DNA of 64,000 bases, from the NCBI GenBank assembly GCA_016584495.1, contig WAID01000006.1, positions 2,604,001 to 2,668,000 of the forward strand. Reading direction: 5' to 3'. Shown piece by piece: positions 1 through 11,527 of this stretch. A program made the translations under genes and the position numbers. Numbering within the stretch: the stretch's first letter is position 1; each line of letters starts with the position of its first letter. The DNA comes from Celoporthe dispersa. Lineage: Eukaryota; Ascomycota; Sordariomycetes; Diaporthales; Cryphonectriaceae. The notes beneath the pieces were generated by a model. That model was not told the origin of the DNA. It did no database searches and saw only the letters and a program-made list of their open reading frames with translations.

Positions 1-115
1 GAAGGAGGAGATGGACGCCAAGCGTGCGAAGACCAAGGCCGCCCGCGAGCGCAAGCTGGCCCGGCAGACGGAGAAGAGGAACGCCCTGATGGGCGACGTG
101 GAGGAGGAGAAATAA
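1..115 (+). CDS. C-terminal tail of an unidentified protein (5' end outside window)
   Basis: The frame beginning at base 2 is open and ends with TAA at 113-115. The visible 37 residues are strongly charged (many Lys, Arg and Glu) and look like a coiled or disordered C-terminal tail; the last residues before the stop are VEEEK. I do not recognise the family. The gene runs in from the left edge, so its start, its domains and any introns cannot be seen. GC content and codon use match the other genes here. Confidence is moderate that this is the end of a real coding region and nil for a function. Confidence 0.5.
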   Translation, partial: KEEMDAKRAKTKAARERKLARQTEKRNALMGDVEEEK

Positions 116-1590
116 GGGCGGTCCGGACGACAACTCGATGTCGATGTCGACAGCAACGGTACCAGCAACCACGACAACATTCCTCCTCACTGAATGAAGA
201 CGGAAAGGGATCTTGCATTCGGAGTAATCGGTTGGGTTCGCGCTGCTCAGTACATATTTCTCTGAAATCCACAATCGCAGGGCTTCTTAGGGAAAGAAAA
301 GATCTCTCTGTCTGTCTCGGGGTTTCGGCATGTTTTGATGGCATTGAAAACGGGATCAATGAGCTGCGAGCAAATTTCATGGATGGTTTCACCATTTTTT
401 AAAACTGATGCTTCTTGTGCAAATGTGATGTGCTTGCTGTCCTTGATTTTCCTCCCCCTATACAGTGTGCTCCATGTTCAGTGTCATCCTCTTTAGAACA
501 GGCGGCTTGGAAGCTCACAGCAGCAGCAACCGAGTGGTTCTATGCAGCCATCAAGCAAGATCCCGGCCTGAGTCCTTCACGAAGTTATCACCAGACGCGA
601 CATGCCACAGTACTAGTAAAGCTTAAATGTGTGAGGATACAGCTATGTGGGCATAGAAAACACACAGGACATATCCAATCATTCTGTGCAAGTCATAGCT
701 TTAAAGCATTATGACAGCCCAGGCATAATCATAAGCTTGAGTGGCTATATACTTTGTGAAAGCACTGGCTCATTGAGCGAGGGTGGCAGCGACAACAAGG
801 CCTGAGCTCACTTGAGCAGTGCAGGAGACAAAGACAGGCACCGTGATCGCAAGGACTGTAGAGGCAATGACACATATCATTGCTCAATGAGAGGGACACC
901 TATCTAAGGGGGAGAAAAATAAAAAGATAACACCAATGATGTAGACAAAAGGGAAACGAGTCATTAGGAAAGAGGGCAGGGAATGAATGATGGGGGAGGG
1001 GGAGGGGAGGGCACTCGATAGTAGCCCTGATCAACAAATTTTTTTGCTTCCAGCTTGGGTCAGATTGGCTTCAAATTGCCTCTTCTTAAGGTGGTGAGGT
1101 GCCGCCAGAGACATGTCAGCATGCTCCCGCCGTGAGGCAGAAGAAACAGATGTGCTATCGAAGCGGCTTCATCATACCCAAATTAGTTGATACAGAAGAG
1201 AAGAGAAAAGGAAGAAGAGGAAGAATTCGCCGAGCGCACAAACTCGAAGATATTCTGCCCGGACAACGTGGTCCGTGCACCTACCCAGAGCCCTTAGCAG
1301 CTAAACCGGGGTTAAGCTGGTGGGTTGGGGGGGGGCGGCCGATTGTTTGGCGGGCGGCGGCTGCTGCTGCTGCTGCTGCCCCAGCGGGGGGGGCCTTTCC
1401 GCGAGTCGGTGGCGCTCTGGCGGCGTGATGACGATAGACGATAGCATCGACATCCCATGTTGCCTGCACTCAGTCCACCCACCGACACCGGCACCGGCAC
1501 CCAACCGAACCTCCACCGTGCTTTGCCCGGGCACTTTTGATATCTCTCTTTAATAGCCCCCGAGTCCTCTCCCTCCGCCGACCTCCCACA
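116..1590. other. intergenic region with the leader of the SHMT gene
   Basis: No open frame here looks like a gene. The left part is 3' flank of the first gene. From about 1,010 there are short G runs, and a GCT/GCC-rich stretch (about 1,359-1,400) that gives poly-Ala or poly-Gln shadows in several frames. The pyrimidine-rich stretch just before 1,590 fits a fungal transcription start region for the downstream gene. Confidence 0.5.
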
Positions 1591-1609
1591 ATGGTCCTGT
1601 AAGCTCCCG

Positions 1610-1723
1610 GTAAGTCGCCGACCCTTTTCCCGTCGCCTCCCAGCCGCTTGGGTGCAAACTCACGACGCCTGGGCTAGACATGGCGCCGCGTGGCTAACAA
1701 TATCTATCGTGTTGCTGAACCAG
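1610..1723 (+). other. probable 5'-UTR intron of the SHMT gene
   Basis: A strong donor (GTAAGT at 1610) and an acceptor (CAG ending at 1723), with CTAAC and CTGAAC branch-like sites upstream of the acceptor, flank a segment with no plausible coding role. A four-codon upstream ORF (ATG at 1591, stopped by TAA at 1600) lies just before the donor and could reduce translation. The SHMT leader peptide starts 33 bases downstream, at ATG 1757. This is inferred from splice signals only. Confidence 0.5.
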
Positions 1724-1756
1724 GCCTACAAGTGGAAGAGCAGAGTATACATAACT

Positions 1757-3615
1757 ATGTCTGCATCTCCCCTGTTTCGAGGCGCCTCGCGCGTCCTGCG
1801 GTCCGTCCCAGCACGGTCGTGGAGCCAGAGGGGGGCCTCGTCTCGGCGACGAGATGTGTTTCCTCGCTGAGCGTCGAGAGCCAGCAGAAAGTGCGCCAAG
1901 AAGCATCTGCTCATGCCGCTCCTATCCACGGTTCTTCCAAAGCTAACCAGACGTCTGCGGTGCAGCTGCTGGCCACGCATCTGAAGGAGGCTGACCCGGC
2001 CATGTACGAGATCATAGAAAATGCGAGTTATACTCTTTCATCACCGTCTTCATCCCGGCCGCCAGAAGAGACTGTTCATGCAGATCGCCTGCTGACTGTG
2101 CTTGACGCGTACAGGAGAAGAAGAGACAGAAGCACTTCATCAACCTCATTCCCTCCGAAAACTTCACATCGCAGGCGGTCCTGGATGCGTTAGGCAGTCC
2201 TATGCAGAGTACGACAACCACAAAACCGTGTTGGGAGGCTGGGAGAGGCTTACACGCTGTGTTGCAGACAAGTACTCCGAAGGATACCCTGGAGCAAGAT
2301 ACTATGGCGGCAACGAGTTCATCGACGCATCAGAGAGGCTATGCCAGCAGAGAGCGCTGGAGACGTTTAGCCTGGACGATAAGCAGTGGGGGGTCAATGT
2401 GCAATGTCTGTGCCTCCCGTCGTCATGTCGCCGCTACAGATCACGACTGACTGACATATCTGCCCAGCCCTATCCGGCGCACCGGCCAATCTCTACGTCT
2501 ACTCTGCCCTCATGAACACACACGACCGCCTGATGGGTCTCGACCTTCCCCACGGCGGCCACCTCTCCCATGGGTACCAAACACCGACCAAGAAGATCTC
2601 CATGATCTCGAAGTACTTCGAGACCCTCCCATACCGCCTCGATGAGTCAACAGGCTACATCAACTACGACCAGATGGAAGAGCTGGCTATGCTGTACCGA
2701 CCCAAGATCATCGTCGCAGGAACGAGCGCGTACAGCCGATTCATCGATTATGCTCGGATAAGAGAGATCTGCGACAAGGCGAACGCCTACCTCGTGGCTG
2801 ACATGGCGCATATCTCGGGCCTAGTCGCCGCAAAGGTCATCCCCAGTCCATTCTCCTTTGCCGACATCGTTACGACAACCACACACAAGTCCCTCCGTGG
2901 TCCCCGCGGCGCCATGATCTTCTTCCGCAAGGGCGTCCGGCGCCAGAACCCCAAGACCAAGGAAGACGAGCTCTACGACCTCGAGGGCCCCATCAACTCC
3001 TCAGTCTTCCCGGGACACCAGGGCGGCCCGCACAACCACACCATCGCTGCGCTGTCCGTCGCTCTAAAGCAAGCGCAGACGCCTGACTTCCGTGCCTATG
3101 CCGAACAAGTTCTCGCCAACTCTAGGTCTCTCGCACGGAGACTGGGTGATTCTAAGGACAAGGGCGGTCTGGGGTACAAGCTCGTGTCAGGTGGCACAGA
3201 CAACCACCTCGTCCTAATGGACCTAAAGCCGCAGGAAATCGATGGAGCGCGCGTCGAGCGCGTGATGGAGCTCGTCGGCGTCGCAGCGAACAAGAACACC
3301 GTCCCGGGCGACAAGTCTGCTCTGATGCCTGGCGGCCTGAGGATGGGCACGCCTGCGATGACGACGCGTGGTTTCAGCGAGGACGACTTTGCGAGAGTTG
3401 CGGACATTGTGGATCGTGCCGTCGCTATTGCATCGAGGGTCAGCAAGGCGGCTAAGAAGAATGCTGAGGAAAAGGGCGTCAAGGGCCCCGGCAGGCTCAA
3501 GGTTTTCCAGGAGTACCTTGGCGAAGGCGAGAATGAGCCCGAGATTCTACAGCTGAGGAGCGAGGTCGAGGACTGGGTGGGCACGTACCCGCTGCCCTGG
3601 GACTCGCGGTCGTGA
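1757..3615 (+). CDS. SHM1: serine hydroxymethyltransferase, mitochondrial (one frame break)
   Basis: PLP enzyme that converts serine and tetrahydrofolate to glycine and methylene-THF. The first residues from ATG 1757 (Arg/Ser-rich, ending near SWSQRGA) form a mitochondrial presequence. The mature part follows in another frame, so one base appears to be missing near the G6 run at 1830-1835. Exons by homology and phase are 1757-2022, 2115-2208, 2268-2405 and 2468-3615. The first intron has a GC donor (GCGAGT at 2023). Seen in the protein: [30 protein letters not shown], the PLP-lysine motif [13 protein letters not shown], and the C-terminal MTTRGF region. The length fits the family. The mature part belongs to a very conserved family, so only the leader junction is uncertain. 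Confidence 0.93.
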
Positions 3616-4595
3616 GAAGCGACCGAGGGATCAGTGGTAAGGTGAAAGGAGAAAAGACAAAAAAAAAAAATGAAAAGAGGACCCTTAGGCGCGGGTACAC
3701 GGTAGAAATTGGATGAGACGAGTTCAACCTTTGTATGGCAAGCGTTATGCCGATTAGGGAACGGGAACTAAATGTGGTGTTCTTGTTGTCTTGATTCAAC
3801 ATGGTCATATTGTATACACTATAAGGGGCTTTCTGTATGGGTTTGGCAGACCTCGAAGCATCATAACTCAACTCTCTTGTTAGCTGAGTGCTTCCTGCTG
3901 GTAATTACTTTGTTGCAGGCTGTCATAGGTGTGAATGTATAGAAGTAGCCATTTAAGTGCGTGACACAGAATAAAGTCTTGAGGTTTACATAGCCACCAT
4001 ACTTTCAAAAATCCATCAGTCTTATGTTTAATATGTATCTAGGATAGGGCTGCCAATGCACATTTTCTCAAACCAAAGTTCTACAATAGAGAATTAGTAT
4101 CAGTTCAGAGCAAACCGAACAGAGGCAAAATGGCACTTGGACGAAGCTAGATACAGTCAAACCAGCCTGGTCACCTTCATCTCATCGTTATATGTCGACT
4201 GGCCTTCCCAAGCCCTGGTCACTTGATTTCTGTTGTCAGGTTTTGCTCTGGATAGCTTCATTGTTCATTTAAGCAACAATAGATAGGTTTTTTTAAAAAG
4301 AAAAAATTGTGTTTATCAACTCTGGCAGAGCCTCCTCCATCTGTTAATACTTAACCAGTCCCTCTTTTGCTCTGTTTCATGACTGACAAAGCCACCCAAC
4401 GAAGCCTCGATCACCATCCTGCAATCGGCATATTCGATCCCTCTCGATTCTTTACTCTTTGTTAATTTGTGCAGAGCCTAGAGTTACTTTGAGCTTTTCC
4501 TGTTTCTCACCACGCCCAATAACATCAACGACCGACACCCCTCCATCACGTCCAAGGAGGGAACGGATACCAAGGCAAAGATTTTTGACATTACG
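3616..4595. other. intergenic: SHMT 3' region and leader of the BTB-like gene
   Basis: Contains a run of ten A (3660-3669), AT-rich DNA with T-rich and A-rich patches (about 4,290-4,310) and, from about 4,400, a pyrimidine-rich stretch that should be the leader of the next gene. I see no coding region, RNA gene or repeat family here. Confidence 0.5.
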
Positions 4596-6123
4596 ATGGC
4601 TGGCATCACCATGGAGAATGTCTCTGCTGAGGCCCACGGCAAGGTAAACGCCACAGACGAGAACGGCGAGGTGGCGGGTGTCGTTACCAAGGGAAGCGGC
4701 AACATGGACACCACCCCAGGCAACGGCGAAAAGGCCATGGCCGACCTTAGCACCGCAGACGCTGAGGCTGCGAACGATTTCAGTCCAACCATCACGATCA
4801 AGTACCAGGGTGCTGAGTGGAACCTGGAGCGGTACAAGTTCATTCAGAACAGCGAGCTTGCTGCTACCATCTTTGGTCGTGATACGAAGGTGAAAAGATA
4901 ATCATAACATACCTTCAAGTCCCCCATCTCATCATAGAAGCGTCTTGCTAATGAGCCATCCCGTACAGGACTATCCTCACAACGAGCTCATGGAGCTGTC
5001 CGACGACGCACAGGGCGTCACAGCCCAGGCCCTTGGCCTTATGGCGGACTACTTCAACGACGGAGGAGGTGAGCTGAGAGCCTGACCTCCAGAGCAATCC
5101 AGCCCAAGCGTGCCTTGGAGTTATGACTGACACGGCCCTCACCATACCAGAAACTCCAGCCCACTGGATCACCTGCCACGGTGGCATCGAGCACAAGGGC
5201 CTCAGCTGGATGTCCAAGATCCAGGGCGACCCCAGCGCCCTGCCCGAGCACTTCACGACCGCCGCGTACTTTCAGAGCCGCAGCCTCGTGGCCCTGCTCC
5301 AGCTGGCCGCCTCCCGCAGCTTCACCACCCTGGTATGCATCAAGGGCCGCCACAAGACCCTGCCCAACTATGCCCTCTACACCAAGGTCATCTGCGAGGC
5401 TTCGGGGTCCGCTTTTGACCCGTCTCGGTGCCCGTGCGCGGTGCTGCAGGGCGCCGAGGAGATGGCGCAGGTCGGTGGCCCTGCTGAGATGGACGACGCC
5501 ATGTGTGACCAGCCCGACACCCCTTGCGCCGCCGAGGTCCCTAGTGCTGCTGCCGCTGCGGCCGTCGAGACAACCACCACCGTCACGCCCACCGCCACCA
5601 CCACCAACGACGAGGAGATGCCTCCCCCTCCTCCTCCATTCTGGGCCGTGCCCCTCCACCCGGCTCCCTCGAGCCGCTCCGCGAGGTATACTTGAAAGCC
5701 ATCTACTCAAACCGCTTCGACCTCCTCAACAATCACGACTTCCTCCTCTGCCTCTCCTCTCACCCCCACCTCTCCGCCGCCTTCCTGCGCAGCCTCGCCG
5801 ACCGCGGCGGCGTCGGTATCGAGTTCGCGTACCGCGACGGCACCAAATCGAGCTTCGACACCTACGACAGGGCCATCTTCCCCCTACCGCGCCCGACCCC
5901 CGACCAGGCCGTGAACCCCATGTTCTTCTACCAGTTCCGCATGCAGCTGCTCAACGACGCAGGCTGGCTGCGCTGGCTCGCTGGGCATGAGCACCTGATG
6001 GCTCTGTTCTGGGCCGAGATGGCGTACAAGGGGCAAGTGAGCTACGGTGGCGGCCTGGGTTGTGTCATTATGCGGTGGGAGCGGCTGGAGAGGGAGAGCA
6101 AGTGGCAGACCTCGCCTTACTAA
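4596..6123 (+). CDS. BTB/POZ-like domain protein, diverged (one frame break)
   Basis: Three exons: 4596-4889, 4969-5068 and 5151 onward; the introns are GT-AG and the phases agree. The N-terminal 75 residues are low complexity. The next segment (IKYQGAEWNLERYKFI..SELAA, then ELSDDAQGVTAQALGLMADYF) has the pattern of a fungal BTB fold, used for dimerisation or Cullin-3 binding. Cys- and Pro-rich linkers follow. From about 5,650 the coding frame changes by one base: frame two ends at 5695, while the clearly coding C-terminus (EPLREVYLKAIYSNRF onward) is in frame one and stops at 6123. A short intron ending at CTCGAG (about 5,665), or a missing base in the C-rich tract 5615-5650, would join them. 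The BTB call is tentative; no partner is known. Confidence 0.6.
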
Positions 6124-6530
6124 CGGAGTTGGCATGGCCGCTGTCGACTTCGTGGGTGGCAGTTTGATGACCACACAACAGATGCGATCTTTTTCCTTCT
6201 TATCATTGAATCTTCGTCTTTCTGTACGGCACAAGGGCTTTCAAATTAGGGGGTCACCGTGAAGGTAAGCCGGGGGGGGGGGATAGGTTGGCGTTCCCTT
6301 AGGTAAAAGTGATGAACGAATAACAATCTGATTTCCTTCCATCGCTATGCTATTACGCCCCTGTGCTGTGTGTCCATATGGTTGGTGAATACTCGTTGCT
6401 ATCTTTCCTGGGTTCACCGGTGGTGGTGTTGTCCTTTGTTGAATTGCTGACCTTCTCTTCCTAAATATCTGTCAGCGCGAGCCCCCACGGAATTAAACCC
6501 TCTGCTCCCATCACTCAACGTTTCCTAGCC
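6124..6530. other. convergent 3' flanks
   Basis: Short spacer between the ends of the BTB-like gene (+) and the fusion gene (-). It holds a G9 run (6270-6278) and AT-rich DNA suitable for polyadenylation of both transcripts. Nothing else is seen. Confidence 0.5.
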
Positions 6531-9500
6531 TCAAGATTTGACGCCTTTCCCTTGCCCGGGGATGTTTTCCTCTGCATTAGTCACGTCCTCTTTTGCATCC
6601 GCGGTCCCATTGTCGCTGTGCTCCGGCTCTGGTACAACCATCTCCCCGAAAACCTGCATCACACTCTTCCTAGCCGCGAAGTCAAGATAGTACCGTTCGA
6701 GAGCCATCCATTTTAAGTGCCCAAACACGGTACGGCTCGGAGCGACCTTGAAGCCCAGGTCAACCCTCCATGCTGTAGCCATGTCATGCAGCACAGGCCA
6801 GAGCGCAAAATCAGCAATGCTAGGCTCTGCACCACCCGCGATGCTCACAAATGCATCTCGTTTGGGACTAGCAGCAGGCGTGGCCCAGAAGTTGAACGAG
6901 GAAAGCTCTGCCTTGGCCAGGCTGGCGATCGCCTCCCTGAGGTGGGCTTTCTCGCTGCACTTCTCAGCCTGCCAGAGCTGCTTCCATCGCTGCTCGAGCG
7001 CAAGGGCAGCATAGAATCGGCTATACATGTCTGCAACCTCACCATCGCTGCCTCTCTTTTTCGGGTGCTTCATGTCGAGGTAAAGCAGGATAGCAGCGTC
7101 TCCCACCACTGGGGTGCGATCCCCGTCATCTACCAAGAACTTGACGGGTACGACCTCGCCGGGCTCGGAGCCACGCACCAACGGCAGTCCGCTGTGGCTC
7201 GTCTCCTTCTTCGTGCCGAGGCCAATATCGCCTTTTGCATACTTCACGCCGCACTCGGCCAGCATGATTCTTACGCGCCCATCGACAATCATGTCGCCGC
7301 AACCGAAGTAACGTGGCGCAGACTTCATATGCAGCACGTCGTATCCGTGCCCGTAGTTAGCCTCCCAGTCGAAATCGGGGCTGTTGTTCTCTTTCCCAAA
7401 AGCCTTGAGCATCGAGATGGCCTTTGGTGTCTGTCCGTTGACGACAGGCCTGGCTGTCTCAGGAACCTTAGAGGTCGCGCCCTGGCCCCAGATAAGGGGT
7501 TCGTCGAGTGCAGCTCCGTTTGGTGAGACGCGCGTCAGAAAGGTACCGATGAAGCGGAATGTAAGGCTGATGCGGATACCATGCCAAGCGAGCTCGGACC
7601 GGGACTTTTCAGTTTGGGGTCGCTTGTCGGCGCGGATGCCGTGGAGCCATTTTTCGTTGGTCATGAGGCCCATCTTGATCAGAGAGTTGTGCGGCATAGG
7701 GCAGCGTACGACTTGACGCTGGGAGGAGGGCGGGGTGGGCTTTGATGGCGACGCGCCTTTGTCGATGTCTTCGGAGCGGGTCTTGGCACTCTCGTCGTCT
7801 TCGTCCAGGTCTGGTGTTCCATTCATCTGCTTGGAGACGTTCTTCCTCTCGCCTCGCTTCTGCCGGAAGATCATCGTCCTCTCGGCGCCGAGGCTGACAT
7901 TCGCGATGTAAGAGCCTCTGACAATATCAAGTGTCTTGTCGCTGTGCTCGCTGATGTAGTCGTTGCCATTGCGGTAGCACTGGATGAGAACGTGGTTGAT
8001 CGGGTGGCCCAGTGCCCGAGCGACATGCAATCTGATCTGTTCCACCGCGGGCGTGAACGGCGCCAGAGGTGGTGATTCGTCGCTGGGATGTCTATAGACC
8101 GGCTCGGTGCCGTCCTGGTCAACCTGACCCTGTACCGCGACAAAGCGCGGCACCTCGCCGCCTTGGTGCAACATTTTCTTGAAGTGCACCTCATGACACA
8201 GTCGCCCAAAGAGGCCTTCGACGAGGGCTGGCGGGAGAAAGTCCGTCGTCAAAATTGTGTCTCCCTCACAGAGCGAACCTGGCATGTTCGACTTCCTAGT
8301 GCCAGAGCTGTTCACTGCTTCAGCTGCCGGCTCCTCTGTGGCAACCTCGCCTTCTGAGGATTCGACGGGGTGAGTGGTGAGCTTTGTGTTAATCAATGAG
8401 GATGCAGGCGGATAATCTGCCTTTAACCGGTTGGCCCGGGCTTCCTCGAGGACATCGTCCGGTGTTATGGCCATTAATAGGGCTTCTGAGACAAGTGTTT
8501 CCATTTCTTTAGGCGTACAACGCCCTGCGTTGTCGGTTTCGTGTTCTGTGGGTGTAGTCTTGTTGGTTTCTGTCAACGAGGCATTGGATGTATTTACCCC
8601 CCCAGCTGCTTCTCCCGCCGAGGTGGTCCTGTCGCTCTTTTTGTCGCGACGAGGTCCTGGTGCCTCGCTGGCCTTGGCGGGTTCCTTCATCCGCTCTGGT
8701 ATGACCGCCTGCGGGTCAGGGTCATGATCGGCCGTGTTCTGTTCCTGCGCATCTGCGCTCTCAGCCTTGGCGTCCTCAGCCGTCACCACGGGCTGAAGCG
8801 CCGGCTCAGCCTCGGGCTGGGGTGAGTTATCTTTGGGCTCCAGTGTGGTGGCCTCGCCGACAGGTGTGCCACTGACAGGCTGAGAGATTTGGGCAGGCTC
8901 TGGAGACTCGGAGCTTAGCTTCAGCTTATCCAGCGAGGAGGGAAGGTCTTGTGGTGATGATGATGGCGGCGATGAAACGGCAGCACCTCCCCCTCTGCTT
9001 GCCTCCCCCGTCTCCTGTTGATCCTCTGTGCTGCGGGCAGGGTCAGTTGGAGGAGATGCAGGTTTTTGACGTACGGGCATTGCCTTGCTTCTGCTTCCTG
9101 CCATGGCCGCCGCGATAAGCTCTGGGGGTACCTGAGGTGGCCCACGCGGAGGGCGTTGCTCCTTGGGGGTCCCTAGATGAGGGGCTCTTTGGTTGGAGTG
9201 TAGGTATGACATCGGCCGCAGTGGTGAACTCGCACCCGGTCTGCTCCATCAGCTTCCTCGCCGTGTTCATATGCCTCATCTCGCTTCGGTAGCCACAGCA
9301 GTCCTCTACGATGGTGATGCTGAAGCCGTGCGAGCTGGCGGCGAGGGCGGTCGCATACACGCTGACATTGGACATGGAGCCGCAGATGTACAGGTCGGTA
9401 GCAAACTTCCTCCTCAGCAGGTCGAGCAGCTGCCCTGAATGGAAGGCAGAATAGTAGCTCTTGGTCATGGCGTAGTCGCCTGGTCCCTTGGCCGCCGCGA

Positions 9501-9938
9501 TGGAAGGCAGCAGCTCTGCGCCTCGGGTCCCTTTGCGCACGCACCGGGGCTTGGTCTCGTCCTCGTCGTCTCCCACGACGCTCAGGAAGGCCTCCGGGTC
9601 GCCATCGTTCGCTGAGGTTGCCGACGGTGATCTAACCATGCGAGCGGCGGCGGCAGCCCCGACCTCATGGGCAGCTGTGGCTTATCCGCAGCCATGATCT
9701 GCTGGTCGCCTGCTGAGCGGTTGGCGTCGAACTGGCTGCGCACCCAGATCACCTCGCCATAGCCAGAGTTGCGGACAGCCTCAGCCAGGTCGATGACCCT
9801 GTCGACCATGCCATCGGGCTGCTTCACAGGGAGTGCGCCATCATCAGAGAGAAAGTCGTTCTGGAAGTCTATGGCTATCAGGGCCTTGCGGGTCGGAACA
9901 TCCGGAAAATCGGCCGGATTGATAGGGAGAAGAGACAT
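6531..9938 (-). CDS. fusion: isochorismatase-like hydrolase + AlkB-type 2OG-Fe(II) dioxygenase + GST-like domain
   Basis: Read from ATG 9938. Residues about 1-235 are a cysteine-hydrolase (isochorismatase) fold with the usual triad: Asp in ALIAIDFQNDF, Lys in MTKSYYSAF, Cys in LYICGSMSNVSV. A 49-base intron (9026-9074, donor GTACGT, branch CTGAC) joins a long disordered Ser/Glu/Pro linker. The AlkB core follows at about 530-800, with PRFVAVQG, QCYRNGNDYISEHSD (HxD iron ligands), WLHGIRADKR (distal His) and RISLTFRFIG (2-oxoglutarate Arg). The last 260 residues resemble GST N- and C-domains. The first exon changes frame by one base near 9,640-9,665, in a GCG-repeat stretch. AlkB enzymes oxidatively remove alkyl groups from nucleic acids; the job of the fused hydrolase is unknown. 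The family assignments are firm; the single-gene model is likely but unproven. Confidence 0.8.
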
Positions 9939-11114
9939 GGCTGATGCAGCTAGCTGGGCTAGAGTTGACGCCACATTGGGCAATCTGAGGCAAAAGCTAG
10001 ATGGACAGCCCAGGAGCGATGGCAGGAGACAGCGTCGAGATATTCTAGAATGTGTGTCTCTATCAGCATTTGAGTCCCCAGGGTGATACCAGGTGCTGCC
10101 GTTGGAATGTCGTGCACAGGAGGGCACCCCGATCACACACACTCGTACATACATCAAATGTCTGCCCGCGGCGTGAGTCAACGTGACCCGTCGACTCGCA
10201 AGTGTGACTCGAAGCGGTTAATTCGATGGGATGGGATACGACCTGTAGGTGTGAGGAGGGCCGGGAAGACCTGCATAGACCGCATGTGATTGATTAATCC
10301 AGGCTCGCTTCGAGGCTGTACGAGGTCGGTTGAGACACGGCGGGGTATTTCGATCACCGACCACGAGATGAACACAGCAAGGGATCGAGCCGACTCAGAG
10401 GACGAGGACGAAGGTGGTAAAATGTTGAGACGATTTTTTTCCTTCCTTTTTTTCTTCTTCTTTTCTTTTCCCCCCTTATTCCTAGCCAGGGCGAGGGCGA
10501 GGAAGGCCCTGAAAGACCCTGAGATGGCCCAGCGTCAGGCTGAGGATGTCGTAGGCGACGGACGGGGACAGGTCAGATCCCTAAGCGAGGTCGCTAAGAG
10601 GGGAAGAAGCTCTGTCTCTCTCTCTCTTTCTCTCTTTAAGTCCTTTTCAACGAGTCATCAAGGCGGGAGTCTCAATGGCTCGACAGCGCAGGCGAGAGAA
10701 AGCATAGGTCCAACAATCCAGAGGAGAAATTGATCGGATAAGTCTCCGTGAACGACAAGCTGTGCTGGGCCAGGCAGGGGAAGATTATGCTGTTTGGTTT
10801 TGATGGCTGATGTCTGGGCTTGTGGCAGTTGCCATTTGAATGAAATCCATCCCGTCGCTGGTGGGTGGCTTTACAGGGTTCCAGGGTTCTCTCTTAGCTT
10901 CAACGTCTTGAGAGGGGTGGGAAGGAAGGAGGGGAGGGCAGGAGGGCAGGGGCTACCGGCAGGAACTGGCTACTGCCTAAGCACTGGGAGGGCCCGCTGG
11001 GGTGTCTGCGGTAATCTTTCCGTGGTGGATCGTTTACCTTGCGTGGCCCCTGCCAGGTCATCTGCTGTAATGTTCCTCGCGACGAGACAAGGTTAGATCC
11101 GATCTCAACACCGC

Positions 11115-11163
11115 TCCTCCTCCTCCTCCTCCTCCTCCTCCTCCTCCTCCTCCTCCTCCTCCT
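11115..11163. repeat. (TCC)n microsatellite
   Basis: About 16 uninterrupted CTC/TCC triplets. On the minus strand they would encode poly-Glu or poly-Arg in short open frames that have no other support, so they are taken as non-coding. Confidence 0.95.
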
Positions 11164-11484
11164 CATCCAACAATAACAACAACAGACCTCCTACTCTGTA
11201 CCATGGTAAGCTGCAGGCATTCCCTAGATATATCATGTATGCCCGATGGGAACCCTGCTCGGCGCCCGCACACGTCAAGTCAGTATGGATGTGAAGTGGA
11301 GTGCTCGTTTTCGTATCGAGACTTAGACATTTTGACACTGACACAAGGGCAGCCAGCCCCAAACTGAGACATGCCAAAGCAATAATGAGCACAGATCGGG
11401 TTCAAGCCGCCCTTCACACCACACACCCTTATCGGGTTCCTCTGGTAACGAGCAATACCCGATCCTGTCTGGCTTCAGACTCGA

Positions 11485-11488
<4 letters not shown>

Positions 11489-11524
<36 letters not shown>
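11489..11524. repeat. (TC)n microsatellite
   Basis: About 18 uninterrupted TC dinucleotides in the gene-free interval. No gene overlaps it. Confidence 0.95.

Positions 11525-11527
<3 letters not shown>

Noticed and set aside
5630..5664. Very short introns to explain the BTB, fusion-gene and PARG frame changes
   Set aside because: The only in-phase GT-AG pairs at the break sites give introns of about 14-32 bases, below the shortest credible introns here (46-51 bases); a longer intron in the BTB gene remains possible.
5054..5710. 218-codon minus-strand frame
   Set aside because: Antisense shadow of the BTB-like gene; Gly/Arg/Gly-rich composition mirrors the sense strand.
10900..11392. Minus-strand frames with poly-Arg and poly-Glu
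   Set aside because: Produced by the (TCC)n microsatellite; no sequence of interest on either side.
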